NCBI GenBank assembly: GCA_023415055.1
Contig: JAEZLZ010000010.1
Span: forward strand, 1-24,190
DNA from: Bacillota bacterium
GTDB lineage: Bacteria > Bacillota > Clostridia > Lachnospirales > Lachnospiraceae
Length of the DNA: 24,190 bases
Reading direction: 5' to 3'
The position numbers and the translations under genes are program-made. This document shows, piece by piece, positions 13,265-23,100 of the stretch (position 1 is its first letter; each line of letters starts with the position of its first letter). The notes below the pieces were generated by a model that saw only the letters and a list, made by a program, of their open reading frames with translations, was not told the origin of the DNA and made no database searches.

Positions 13265-14740
13265 TTGACTATAACTATGTATCGAGTATTGATTGTAGAT
13301 GATGAAATTCCATTTTTAGAAAGCTTGGCGGCTTTTCCTTGGGAGGATCATGAATGTGAATGTATGGGTAAAGCTTCGAATGGGGAGGAAGCATTTAATA
13401 AATGCAGGCAGATTTTACCACATATCGTTATAACAGACATTAATATGCCATTACTGGACGGTCTGTCCTTTCTTTCGAAATTGCATGAAATCTTTCCGGA
13501 GATTCAAGTGATTTTGCTTACCGTGCATCAAAAATTTGATTATGCCAGAATGGCATTGCAGAGCGGAGCCTCCGATTATGTAGTGAAAACAATGGATTAT
13601 CAAGAACAGCTGATCCTGGCATTAGAAAAAGCAAAAAAGTATTTTGTTAATAACAGCATTTTATTAGATTCAAGATACAATCTACTCTATAAAGGCGGTC
13701 GGATCTTAATCATTGAATCGGAAGAGGTAATTAATAATTACAAAAGTGAGATGGAGGATTTTTTTGATAAAGAATATAGTACGTTGATATCCGCTTACTT
13801 TTCACATAAGTTTAATAATGTTATTGAAATCATTAAAAAAATTGATTCCTTACCGAGGATCATGGAGATCGCAGCCGGAATTATTATTAGAGGCTTATCC
13901 TGTGTTGAATTTCTAACGGATTATTCCGTGGATGAAATAAAAAAGCGAATTCTGGATGACTTGTATCAGAAAGACAATATAATCATTGGCAAAGATACAA
14001 TTATAACGATTACAGAATGTAATAACCTTTTAAAAGGATACCTACAGGCTCATGAAATAAATGAAACGATGTATTATAAGAATTTTTATACACCTCTGAA
14101 TATCATTAATATTAGTTGTGAGCAGCATTTTTCTTCTCTATACTCAAGTACAATATTTGAATGGACTCATAATTTGAAAGATAGTATAAATTCGAAAACA
14201 CAGCTTAATCAATATATTCATAGGATGGCTGAGGAATGCAATAAGAATCTTTATTGTCCCCAAGAAGTAAAAAATGCCTTTAGCTTGATATTACATAAAT
14301 ATGAAGCATTATATTCAATCAGCAGTCATGATAGTATGCATAAAGAGATTATGGATGCTGAGACTCTCGTCGATTTAGAAAAGAAAATGCTTGATATTAT
14401 TAACTTCATTCAAAATGAAGCAAATAATTATAGCTACATTGTTAATTCGGCACTGGAGTATATCAGTATCAATTATGAGAAAGTTAATTTACAATTGCCT
14501 GAGGTTGCTCAGCATGTTGGAATGAGTCCGGGATATTTGTCAAAAAAATTAAAAGAAGAAACCGGTAAAAATTTTCAAGAGATATTAATTAATTTTAGAA
14601 TGGAGCAGGCATTAAAATTAATAAAAAACAGTAGTAAAAAAATTTATGAGGTCGCAGAGCAGGTTGGCTATGAAAATTATAGATCATTTGTTAATGCATT
14701 TTCAAATTACTATGGTGTAAATCCTAAGAAAGTAAAATAA
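13265..14740 (+). CDS. Response regulator, YesN/AraC family
   Basis: DNA-binding response regulator of the YesN type that typically activates a neighbouring carbohydrate uptake operon. The receiver domain (about 5-125) has the acidic pair D12-D13, the phosphoacceptor D58 in VITDINMP and the conserved lysine in SDYVVKTMD. A divergent middle region of about 250 residues follows, then a C-terminal AraC-type pair of helix-turn-helix motifs (about 395-491, LPEVAQHVGMSPGYLSKKLKEETG and IYEVAEQVGYENYRSFVNAFSNYYG). At 491 residues it has the usual YesN length. TTG at 13265 is preferred because AGGAG (13255-13259) precedes it closely; ATG 13277 is the alternative. It is followed after 11 bp by its kinase. 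The likely operator is upstream of the permease gene. Confidence 0.92.
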   Translation: MTITMYRVLIVDDEIPFLESLAAFPWEDHECECMGKASNGEEAFNKCRQILPHIVITDINMPLLDGLSFLSKLHEIFPEIQVILLTVHQKFDYARMALQSGASDYVVKTMDYQEQLILALEKAKKYFVNNSILLDSRYNLLYKGGRILIIESEEVINNYKSEMEDFFDKEYSTLISAYFSHKFNNVIEIIKKIDSLPRIMEIAAGIIIRGLSCVEFLTDYSVDEIKKRILDDLYQKDNIIIGKDTIITITECNNLLKGYLQAHEINETMYYKNFYTPLNIINISCEQHFSSLYSSTIFEWTHNLKDSINSKTQLNQYIHRMAEECNKNLYCPQEVKNAFSLILHKYEALYSISSHDSMHKEIMDAETLVDLEKKMLDIINFIQNEANNYSYIVNSALEYISINYEKVNLQLPEVAQHVGMSPGYLSKKLKEETGKNFQEILINFRMEQALKLIKNSSKKIYEVAEQVGYENYRSFVNAFSNYYGVNPKKVK

Positions 14741-14751
14741 AGGAATATAAT

Positions 14752-16458
14752 ATGCGATATTCAATTTTTAAAAGAACATTAATCGTTATTTTCTTAACCT
14801 TCTTCGCCAGCTTCAGCATAATATTTACCTTTCAGTATAGAGAAGCGAGGAATACGATAAAAACACAAATCGAAAATAATTCATTAGAAAATCTCTCCAT
14901 GATTGAAACCTATTTAAAAATAATTATGGAACGTCAGGTAAGTTTTATTTCTCAATTGACACAGAATAAAAAGCTGCAATCTTCAAATGATGAAAAAATA
15001 AACGATCTATTTCAATACTATTCTACTACGTATACTAACATAGATTCGCTTATGTTAATTAAAAATGATGAAATTATAGCAATTAATAATAAAATGCCGA
15101 TTATAAACAGGAAAATTGAAACCTCTAAATATTATGAAATGAGGCAGAAAAGTAGATTAACAATTACTATGCCATATTATTCTACAATATTAGCGAACCG
15201 TGCGATTGCGATTATAAGCTCCATTATTGATGATGAAAATCAAGAATTGCTTTTAATTGCGGAGATACGTCCGCAAACATTATTTAGTGCTCTTACTCAG
15301 AAAATATCTAATTCTGAAACATTAATTGTGCTTAATAAAAGTGGTGAGAGTATTTACTTTGATAACTACTCGGATCTGATTGGAAATCTATCCAATACAA
15401 AGGGATACTTGGATGTTGATGATGATCTGAAAAAGAAATTGATGAAAGTAAAATCAAGTATATCGGAGATAAGTCTTGGTAATAAGAAGCTGATTGTCAG
15501 ACGGATTAGGTATGATAATCGGTGGAGCCTATACTTTATAACAGACTACACCTATTATTATAAGTCTCTATATCAGATGGTTAAAAACTATTCTATTATT
15601 GGTATTCTATCCATCCTGTTGATCATACCAATATCGTTAGTCATCAGTTTATTCATTACGAAGCCTATTAAAAATCTGAATAAACAGATTAAAGAAACAA
15701 CTCCGGATCTGCCGGTACCTAAATTAGAAACAAATAAAATTGCGGAAATTAATCATTTGGCAATGAGCTTCAATCATCTTTTGGATGATTTGCAGGCTGC
15801 AGCGGAACAAAAAAGTCTGATGCAGAAAAAGCAGTTTGAATATGAATATAAAGCTCTGCAGAGCCAGATCCAACCCCATTTTTTATTCAATACTCATATC
15901 TGTATCCATTCGCTTCTGGAGCAGAATAAAATCGAGGAAGCACAAAAAATGCTGTACTCCTTTGATACGCTATTAAGGACAATTACTTATAATCTCGGCG
16001 AGACCATAAGGCTGGAAGAGGAGATGGTGATTGTGCAGGAGTACACCAGGCTGCAGCAATTTCGACTTGGAGATACGTTTGACTTGATCTTGGGCAATTA
16101 TGAGCAATTTAAAGATGTGAATGTACCAAAACTATTATTACAGCCTGTCATTGAAAATGCTATCTATCATGGCTTACAGAAGCTTTCAAGAAGAGGTGAG
16201 ATTCAAATCAGGTTTGAGCGTCTCGACAGTGAATTACACATTTTTATTGAAGATAATGGAACAGGTATCCCGGCTGATGTATTGAAAACAATATGGACCG
16301 GCAGAGAAGGAGCACCAAGCCATCAGGGAATGGTATCGATAGGACTTAGGAACGTAAAAGAGAGAATACAGCATTTTTATGGTAAGGAAGGTGATATGTT
16401 TATCAGCTCAAGAGAAGGTATAGGAACTATAGTTGAAATGGTTATCGGTATTGTATAA
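14752..16458 (+). CDS. Sensor histidine kinase, YesM family
   Basis: Membrane sensor kinase partner of the preceding regulator. One membrane helix near residues 9-27 and a second near 280-303 enclose an extracellular sensing region of about 250 residues (dCACHE-like in size). A HAMP-type linker follows, then the His_kinase motif with phosphoacceptor H376 in QSQIQPHFLFNTH and a C-terminal ATPase domain with the N-box LLLQPVIENAIYHGL and the G-box EDNGTGIP. Length 568 is usual for YesM kinases. AAAGGA lies shortly before the ATG, 11 bp after the regulator gene, so the two are co-expressed. The ligand is unknown; the linked transporter suggests a carbohydrate or its oxidised derivative. Confidence 0.93.
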   Translation: MRYSIFKRTLIVIFLTFFASFSIIFTFQYREARNTIKTQIENNSLENLSMIETYLKIIMERQVSFISQLTQNKKLQSSNDEKINDLFQYYSTTYTNIDSLMLIKNDEIIAINNKMPIINRKIETSKYYEMRQKSRLTITMPYYSTILANRAIAIISSIIDDENQELLLIAEIRPQTLFSALTQKISNSETLIVLNKSGESIYFDNYSDLIGNLSNTKGYLDVDDDLKKKLMKVKSSISEISLGNKKLIVRRIRYDNRWSLYFITDYTYYYKSLYQMVKNYSIIGILSILLIIPISLVISLFITKPIKNLNKQIKETTPDLPVPKLETNKIAEINHLAMSFNHLLDDLQAAAEQKSLMQKKQFEYEYKALQSQIQPHFLFNTHICIHSLLEQNKIEEAQKMLYSFDTLLRTITYNLGETIRLEEEMVIVQEYTRLQQFRLGDTFDLILGNYEQFKDVNVPKLLLQPVIENAIYHGLQKLSRRGEIQIRFERLDSELHIFIEDNGTGIPADVLKTIWTGREGAPSHQGMVSIGLRNVKERIQHFYGKEGDMFISSREGIGTIVEMVIGIV

Positions 16459-16466
16459 ATGTTATA

Positions 16467-16498
16467 ATTATGACACTGAAATAACTGATATTATGACA
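16467..16498 (+). promoter_or_regulatory. Direct repeat ATTATGACA, candidate response-regulator operator
   Basis: ATTATGACA occurs at 16467-16475 and 16490-16498, 23 bp start to start, about two helical turns. It lies 18 bp upstream of a putative -35. AraC-family regulators commonly bind tandem direct repeats at such spacing next to the -35, so this is a reasonable target for the YesN-type regulator; binding is inferred only. Confidence 0.5.
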
Positions 16499-16516
16499 AA
16501 AGTGCCGATAAGAACA

Positions 16517-16544
16517 TTGTTTATCCCCTCTTATTTAGTAAAAT
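16517..16544 (+). promoter_or_regulatory. Putative promoter for the ABC uptake operon
   Basis: TTGTTT 16517-16522 and TAAAAT 16539-16544 with 16 bp spacing. The -35 is poor, as expected for an activator-dependent promoter. Confidence 0.45.
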
Positions 16545-16572
16545 ATATATATAGTTACTAATGAATGAGGGG
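16525..16572 (+). promoter_or_regulatory. Long inverted repeat covering the ribosome-binding site of the first permease gene
   Basis: CCCCTC 16525-16530 pairs with GAGGGG 16567-16572 and TTAGTAA 16535-16541 with TTACTAA 16555-16561, with AT pairs between and an AT-rich 13-base loop. The 3' arm is the Shine-Dalgarno sequence (GAGGGGGG 16567-16574) of the gene starting at 16581. If transcription starts upstream of 16525, the RNA would hide the ribosome-binding site; otherwise the symmetry may be a protein site on DNA. Confidence 0.55.
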
Positions 16573-16580
16573 GGTAAATA

Positions 16581-17528
16581 ATGAATGATTTATCTAGGAA
16601 TAATAGAATGAATGAAAAAAGACTAGTTAAAAGGATTATTTCTCAAAGAGCATTATTATTAATGCTGCTTCCGGGGGTAATCTTTTATATTGTATACTTA
16701 TATGCACCCATAGTTACCGGTGTGATTGTAAGTATCAAAGATTATAGTATTAAAGCCGGTATTCTAGGCAGCGAATTTGCTGATCCTTGGTTTAAAAACT
16801 TCCTGTTCTTCTTTAAGTCGCCAGCTTTTATCCCACTAATTAGAAACACATTTATCATCAGCTTTTCAAAAATATTTTTAGGCATTCCATTAGCCGTTGC
16901 TTTAGCCATTTTATTGAATGAGTGCAAATCTTCAAAACTTAAGCGAGTAGTTCAAACCTTGACTTATATGCCTCATTTTTTATCCTGGGTTGTTATATAT
17001 GGAATGTGCTTCATCTTATTTTCAGAGACGAATGGACTAGTTAATGATTGGATACGAACCCTAACCGGTAATGCCATTCCGGTATTAACAGAGCCAAATA
17101 TGTTCCGGAGCATGATTATAGGGACTGACATTTGGAAGACCACCGGATGGTCAGCAATTATCTATTTGGCTGCGATATCTGGCATTGATCCTCAGTTATA
17201 TGAAGCTGCACATATGGATGGATGTAGTCACTTCAAATCGATCTTTTATATTACCATTCCATCGATCAGCAGTATTATCATAATAACACTGATTCTCCGT
17301 TGCGGAACTGTTTTAAATGCTGGTTTTGACCAAATTTATGTAATGTATAACGAAGGCGTTTATTCGACCGTAGATATTATTGATACCTGGGTATTTCGAA
17401 CAGGTTTTGAAAATTTTAACCTATCCTTGTCAAGTGCGGTAGGACTGTTCAAATCATTGATATCATTTGCATTAATCGTTACCGTTAATAAAATTTCAAA
17501 TCGTAGCAGAGGAGAATCGTTATGGTAA
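16581..17528 (+). CDS. ABC transporter permease, CUT1/LplB-type
   Basis: Inner-membrane permease of a carbohydrate ABC importer. The 315-residue protein has about six hydrophobic helices, starting with LLMLLPGVIFYIVYLYAPIVTGVIVSIKDY, and carries the cytoplasmic EAA loop EAAHMDGCSHFKSIFYITIPSI near residue 210 that contacts the ATPase. The sequence type matches LplB/YtcP-like permeases that work with YesMN systems. GAGGGGGG lies six bases before the ATG. The end overlaps the next permease by 7 bp (ATGG inside the last codons), so translation is coupled. The operon contains no ATPase gene, so a shared MsmX-type ATPase from elsewhere is expected. Confidence 0.93.
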   Translation: MNDLSRNNRMNEKRLVKRIISQRALLLMLLPGVIFYIVYLYAPIVTGVIVSIKDYSIKAGILGSEFADPWFKNFLFFFKSPAFIPLIRNTFIISFSKIFLGIPLAVALAILLNECKSSKLKRVVQTLTYMPHFLSWVVIYGMCFILFSETNGLVNDWIRTLTGNAIPVLTEPNMFRSMIIGTDIWKTTGWSAIIYLAAISGIDPQLYEAAHMDGCSHFKSIFYITIPSISSIIIITLILRCGTVLNAGFDQIYVMYNEGVYSTVDIIDTWVFRTGFENFNLSLSSAVGLFKSLISFALIVTVNKISNRSRGESLW

Positions 17529-18376
17529 AAGGCAGAAGTGAAAAAATATATCAGTTTGTTGTAGCAAGTGTTTTGATCATTCTTGGTGTTTTATGTTTGT
17601 TCCCGATGATATATGTAGTCTCTGTATCACTGACTCCATATGAGGAGTATTTAAGGCAAAGCGGAGTTGTACTATTGCCGAAAAAAATCACCCTCGAAGC
17701 ATATAAGCAATTCTGGATGGAGCCCTATGTTCTGCGTTGTTTTATAAACACGGTTTTAATTTCAACCTTTGGTACAGCATTAAATATTATTGTAACAGTA
17801 TTAATGGCATATGCATTATCGAAAAAGGATCTGGTATTCAATAAATTTTTTACTATATTTGCTCTAGTACCCTTAATGATCACTGGAGGAATGATTCCAA
17901 CCTACTTAATCGTAAAAAATACCGGGCTCTTAAATTCATTGGCTGCACTGGTTATTCCGACATTAGTTGCTCCATACACTTTGCTGATTACAAAATCCTT
18001 TTTTTCAAGTATCGATGGAAGTCTTTTTGAATCAGCACGAATTGATGGAGCCGGAGAATTCAAAATACTTTGTTCCATTGCTTTGCCTGTATCGATGCCA
18101 ATTATAGCTACCATCGGTTTAATGTATGGAGTAGCTCACTGGAATGAATATTTTTCAAGTTTGATGTACAACAACGAATCAACAATGCGAACATTGCAGG
18201 TAGTATTAAGAGAAATGCTGAACAGAGCAAATAATATGGATGCTGAGATTACTGTTCCAACGAGAACGTTGCAGATGGCGGGTGTAGTAGTCTCTGCTGT
18301 GCCGATTATTGCTGTCTATCCATTTCTGCAAAAACACTTTACACAGGGTATAATGCTTGGGGCTGTAAAAGGATAA
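17522..18376 (+). CDS. ABC transporter permease, CUT1 family (second subunit)
   Basis: Second membrane subunit of the importer. The 284-residue protein begins with a helix (FVVASVLIILGVLCLFPMIYVVSVSL), has about six helices in total, and carries the EAA loop ESARIDGAGEFKILCSIALPVSMP near residue 175. It ends in the motif FLQKHFTQGIMLGAVKG, typical of the YtcP-like partner permease. It overlaps the upstream gene by 7 bp and is followed after 45 bp by the binding-protein gene, with a hairpin in between. Confidence 0.94.
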   Translation: MVKGRSEKIYQFVVASVLIILGVLCLFPMIYVVSVSLTPYEEYLRQSGVVLLPKKITLEAYKQFWMEPYVLRCFINTVLISTFGTALNIIVTVLMAYALSKKDLVFNKFFTIFALVPLMITGGMIPTYLIVKNTGLLNSLAALVIPTLVAPYTLLITKSFFSSIDGSLFESARIDGAGEFKILCSIALPVSMPIIATIGLMYGVAHWNEYFSSLMYNNESTMRTLQVVLREMLNRANNMDAEITVPTRTLQMAGVVVSAVPIIAVYPFLQKHFTQGIMLGAVKG

Positions 18377-18378
18377 CC

Positions 18379-18403
18379 ATATCCTTTTCGCATAAAAAGA
18401 TAT
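18379..18403 (+). other. Intercistronic hairpin between permease and binding-protein genes
   Basis: ATATCcTTTT 18379-18388 pairs with AAAAaGATAT 18394-18403, nine pairs and one mismatch, with a five-base loop, starting two bases after the permease stop and ending just before the AAGGAGG of the next gene. No T-run. It may protect the mRNA of the binding-protein gene or tune its translation. Confidence 0.5.
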
Positions 18404-18421
18404 CAAGGAGGTAGGTAGTTT

Positions 18422-19975
18422 ATGAAAAAGTTTTTAGCAATCTCATTAGTATTTGTATTGGCTTTTGGTTTAATCGGATGTGGGAAAAAAGAAACGCAGG
18501 AAACAAAGGACTCAGTTGGCGAAACTGTCAATGAGACAGGAGAAAAGGAGAGCCAAGGGGATACTTCAACCGAAGTCACTTCCATTTCTCTGTATGGTAT
18601 TCCTGTTACTATTCCGGACTCCGACATGATTATTCCGGAGTTGGAAAAAAGAGTCGGTGTTGATCTGGATATTACCAGCACAGAAGGCGATGAATCGCTC
18701 CTTGTATCTAGATTAGCAGGCGGGGATATCCCTGATGTATTCAGAGTAACTACCTTAAGCAATCTGGCATCTTATAAGAAAGAAGGAGTTTTATTAGACC
18801 TGAAGGATTATTTAGATAAAATGCCAAACGTAAAAAATATGTTTACGGAACAGCAGTGGGCACGTGTTACTTTTGACGGCGGCATTTATGGAATACCGCG
18901 TCGTATGGAAGGTAATTATGGATGCTGGTATATGCGTTATGACTGGCTTGATAAATTAGGTGTTTCTGACCCTACGAATTTCGATGAATTACTCGAAGTT
19001 GCAAAACTGATGACAACCTCTGACTTGGACGGAAACGGGAAAAATGATACCTATGCAATCAGCGGACAATACGGAGCTACAGCAAGTACCTTTGGTCGTG
19101 GAGCATTTGATGGATTTTGGACTGCATATGGTGTAACAGGACCAGAGACAATTATGATCAAAGATAATAAAGCAGTAATGGCTTGTACACTGCCGGAATT
19201 CCGCCTTGCAGTAGAAGAAATTCGAAGATTTGTAGAAGCAGGAGTTGTGGATCCGGAAATCTTATCTAACACTAACGATAGTATAACGGAAAAAATGTCC
19301 ATGGGTAAAGCAGGAATTTGTTATGGAGGATGGGCAAATTATAGCAAACCGGCACAAGCAAAAATATTGCAGGCTGTTTTCCCGGAAGCTAACTGGGGAC
19401 CCTTCAGAGCAGAGATCAAAACGGATTATGGTGTGTCGGGAGCATCCAATTCCGCATCAGGTAATGATGCAGTTTATGCAATTAATGCTGATTTAGTAGA
19501 TGAGCCAGAGAAATTAGAAGCAGTATTAAAGCTTTTTGATTACATCGCAACGGAAGAATGTGACAATCTGTTAAGCTTTGGTATTGAGAACGAACATTAT
19601 AAGGTTGAAAATAATACAATTGTTAAGCTGGATAAAATGGACGAGCTAAGCTATGGTTGGGGAATTCAATTCTTAGGTCGTGACGACATGCTTTATTGTA
19701 TGACCAAATTTGCAGATTGTTCCGAATATATTAAACATTGTGCGGAGGATGTTACAATTTATACCCATTATGGTCAGATGGTAGAAAAACCGGATGATAT
19801 TAATGTATCGGATATTGAATCCTATGTTTTGGAACAAGTTGCACAATTTATGTTTGGTACCCAGAGTATGGATAAATGGGATGGTTTTATTGACAAATTA
19901 TACACATCATTATCTCTTCAGGAATACCTGGATGTAGCAAATACCTCATTAAAGGAATTGGGCTATATAAAATAA
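18422..19975 (+). CDS. Extracellular solute-binding lipoprotein of the carbohydrate ABC importer (LplA/YtcQ-like)
   Basis: Captures the substrate outside the cell and delivers it to the two permeases. It begins with a lipoprotein signal peptide and lipobox LIGC with the lipid-modified cysteine at residue 20, followed by a polar acidic linker to about residue 52. The family-1 type binding domain includes SRLAGGDIPDVFRVTTL, the conserved YGIPRRMEGNYGCWYMRYDWLDKLG and an EF-hand-like loop from D201 (DLDGNGKND) that is frequent in this family and probably binds calcium. Length 517 suits the LplA group. The strong AAGGAGG and the flanking hairpins fit higher expression than the permeases. The substrate cannot be read from the sequence. 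Confidence 0.93.
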   Translation: MKKFLAISLVFVLAFGLIGCGKKETQETKDSVGETVNETGEKESQGDTSTEVTSISLYGIPVTIPDSDMIIPELEKRVGVDLDITSTEGDESLLVSRLAGGDIPDVFRVTTLSNLASYKKEGVLLDLKDYLDKMPNVKNMFTEQQWARVTFDGGIYGIPRRMEGNYGCWYMRYDWLDKLGVSDPTNFDELLEVAKLMTTSDLDGNGKNDTYAISGQYGATASTFGRGAFDGFWTAYGVTGPETIMIKDNKAVMACTLPEFRLAVEEIRRFVEAGVVDPEILSNTNDSITEKMSMGKAGICYGGWANYSKPAQAKILQAVFPEANWGPFRAEIKTDYGVSGASNSASGNDAVYAINADLVDEPEKLEAVLKLFDYIATEECDNLLSFGIENEHYKVENNTIVKLDKMDELSYGWGIQFLGRDDMLYCMTKFADCSEYIKHCAEDVTIYTHYGQMVEKPDDINVSDIESYVLEQVAQFMFGTQSMDKWDGFIDKLYTSLSLQEYLDVANTSLKELGYIK

Positions 19976-20010
19976 TTTAATTACTTAATAATCTTAATGA
20001 TCTAATAATA

Positions 20011-20125
20011 AAAGGGGTTGCAGCAAAATGAACTGTATTCAGGCAGGAAGGTATATGGGATTCCCTCGCAAGGGTATCCAATCCATCTTCTGTCCTAAGG
20101 TATAGATAATTGCTACAACTCCTTT
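20011..20125 (+). other. Long rod-like RNA structure or MITE-like inverted repeat between the binding-protein and oxidoreductase genes
   Basis: AAAGGGGTTGCAGCAA 20011-20026 pairs with TTGCTACAACTCCTTT 20110-20125 in 15 of 16 positions (one G-T pair). Inside, GGATTCCCT pairs with AGGGTATCC around a CGCA loop (about 20058-20079), and the flanks GGAAG and CTTCT extend this stem. The result is a nearly continuous rod of about 115 nt. There is no T-run. Possible roles are an mRNA stabiliser at the 3' end of the binding-protein message, a regulatory leader for the oxidoreductase, or a small mobile element; a TA dinucleotide occurs close to each outer edge. The remaining part of the spacer to 20192 shows only a TATAAT at 20138-20143 without a good -35. 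Confidence 0.65.
20028..20105 (+). CDS. Possible small ORF, 25 residues, inside the hairpin element
   Basis: ATG at 20028 opens 25 codons to a TAG at 20103, starting MNCIQAGRYMGF and ending with IFCPKV; two cysteines, four basic residues and a hydrophobic patch. AAAGGGG lies ten bases before the ATG but within the 5' arm of the hairpin. It could be a real small peptide, a leader peptide or chance: a 25-codon frame is expected often by chance, and the strong RNA pairing across it explains the sequence equally well. Confidence 0.2.
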   Translation: MNCIQAGRYMGFPRKGIQSIFCPKV

Positions 20126-20192
20126 GTATTTGATATTTATAATGCTCAACGACACTCCGAAACGGTCTAAATAAATAGAATGAGAGGATATC

Positions 20193-23100
20193 ATGATGGA
20201 AAAGAGGATTGCTATCTTAGGAGGAGGAATTGCCGGGTGTATTGCGGCAGTAATTGCAAAAAATCAAGGTCTGTCTCCGATTATAATTGAATCAAGAAGC
20301 TATTTAGGATATGAAATGACGGGAAGATATCAATTGTTCGTCAAACAACTAGATAGTCAAAAGTCGATATTAGAAAAATACTTTGATGTAAGCGGGGTTT
20401 CAATCGCTTCTAATAGATGCTTTTATCAAGGAGAATTGAAAATGGCACTTGGAAAACGAATGAGGGAGCTTGAGATACCTTGTTTTTATCTTTCTCATTT
20501 GATCGGTGTCAGTGGAGATACTTCAATAAATAAAATATATTTTGCCAATCCCTATGGAATGTATTCGGTTGATTGTAATTACATTTTGGATTGCAGTAAT
20601 ACCCAGATGATAAGAAATATATTAGGGTTACCGACAAGCATAAATTACAATCACAGCATTCAGTTCGCAATGGAACTGACCAATTGTCGTTATAAGGGAA
20701 CCCATATAGAGGTTGATCTGGATGATAACGATACACAAATATTAAAAGTGAATCCTTCTAAGCATTCGCCGAATAGCCGAATAGTGACTATGGATTTTAA
20801 TCTGACGTTTAATGAAAATAGTATATCAGCAAGAACAAAAGCTGAGATAAAAGCTCGTACGCGAAGCTTACAGGTTTTAAATAAATTAGCTGGAGTAGAG
20901 GGCTTTAAGGATTTTAAATTAATTAACATATCAAGTGAAGCGTCCAGTACAAGAAATAATCTAAAGCTTAATATTGATATGAATAATGTTCTTGAAAATG
21001 AAGTGATATTAAACTTTGAATTTACAGAGGCTGATTTACTTCAACTTGAACTATTCCTAAAAAATCGATTGGATAAATTACATCCCGGTGATAAAAGTAT
21101 TTCAGAGAGATATTTGTGGATGAACGGTAAAAAAAGAAATCGATCTGAATGCATAAGATTTGATGGTTCGGGTGAGTGGCTGGGAGTAAAACTGGATTCA
21201 ATCTCCCTTATAACAGAGCGGTTACCGATCATCGATAATGATATAGTAATTGCAGGCATGGGGGTATCCGGAATGTCAGCTGCCATGGGGATTGGAGCCT
21301 CTGAAAAAAGTCTGTTAGGTATTGAGAGTCAAAGTACCTTAGGTGGAACCAGGACAACAGCACATGTCATGGGGTACTATTATGGATATCAAGGTGGCTT
21401 TACGAAAGATTTAGAGGATTCGCTTCAAGAATTTATTGCAAATAATATAGAATTTTCCTATGAGAAATCGTCCGCATATATTATACTGGAATACTTTCAT
21501 TTTTTAACGTTAGAGCAAATGAATTTTCCTTATCTGTTAAATACGGTTGTTTGCGGAGCAAAACTGGAAGATCGAAGGTTAGTCGGAGCGATTATAGCAA
21601 ATGATACAGGAGTTTATCTTATTAATTCAAGAATTTTTTTGGATATGACAGGAAATGGAGATTTGGCTGCTTTATCAGGAGCTACTTTTGAGTTTGGTGA
21701 TCCACAGGATGGAAATAGTCAGACCTTCAGCAGATGGGGACGAACAGAAGTAAACGTAGAGAACTATCGGGAAAATGAATTTCATGGTGATTATGATGCG
21801 GTAGATCCATCCGATTATCAGGATTTGTTGCGTGCATTAACGATATCACAGTGCGATAATTCGGCATACTACTTCTCACACCCACTCGCCTTTCGTGAGG
21901 GAAGACGTATTATAGGAAAAGAATATATTACACTGGAAAAAGCATTAACCTTTCGTGAACTGGATCAAGTCGTTCTGATTGGTGAAACCACCTTGGACAA
22001 TCATGGAAGAATGTCAGCGGATTACGCATTGATGGGATTTGGTACATTAAATAAAGTTTATCGTGCAGCGGTTCCGATTGGTTGCTTTATACCAAAAGGT
22101 ATCGATGGATTATTAGTTGGCGGTAAAGCGATTTCCGGTGATCGTGATGCCGTTGGTATGCTGCGAATGAACGCTGACGTGCAAAATGCCGGGTTTATGC
22201 TTGGTATTTATGCTGATTTAGCACAAGAGGGAGATCTAAATACAGTTGATTTTGAGTATTTTCAAAATAAATTAAGGCAGTTAAATATACTGACGGCAGA
22301 AAGAGAAACTCCTTCTATAAAATCACTTCAGGATGCCGTTGTACAAATATCAACGGATGATCCTTATTCTTTATTTGATGTATTGCTGCAGGAAAAAGCG
22401 TTAGTATTACCATTGTTAAGAGCTGCATATGAGCAGGAAACGAATAAAAAGAGAAAATACTATATCGCAAAAGCATTGGCTTGGTTTAATGACCCTCTTG
22501 GCATTGAACTTCTTTACCAAAGATTTGATGAGCTAATTCTTAACGAATGTATTGACAGTAAAAGCGATATAGACGATCAAATGGATGTAGTACGTCATGG
22601 GGTAGCGAATGAGAAAATAAATGATTATTGGGATCTAAATCAATTGATTGTTTTGCTCGAAAGACTTAAGGATCAAACTCGAATCGCTGAACTATGCAGC
22701 TTGATCAAACGTACTGATGCGGGCGGAACACCCTATAAAAGCAAATATGTATACTATGCGTCAAGAGCAGACATGGTATGCGTTCCATATTATGAAAGGC
22801 TATATATACTCGCACATTATTTTGTTCATTTGCCCAGTAAAACGGCAGCCCCTTATTTATTTGAGTTATTAGATAAAGAGAATATCGGGGGTGGTTTCTA
22901 TTGTCATAGTCTAGAGCAACCGCCTCTATATTTCTCATCCTATCTAGAATTAATGATTGCAAGAGCTGCTTATCGATGTGGAGAAGGTAGAGCAAGAGAG
23001 GTTATTAGCAATTATTCTAGCGATTTAAGGAAAACACTTTCTTCCTGTGCACAAAATGAATTAGAAGGCGCGACAGCTTCTCCTCCATTTACGCTCAAAG

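Noticed and set aside
20138..20143. TATAAT as promoter for the oxidoreductase
   Set aside because: A good -10 hexamer, but the position 17 bp upstream reads ACAACT and lies in the hairpin arm; not enough to call a promoter.
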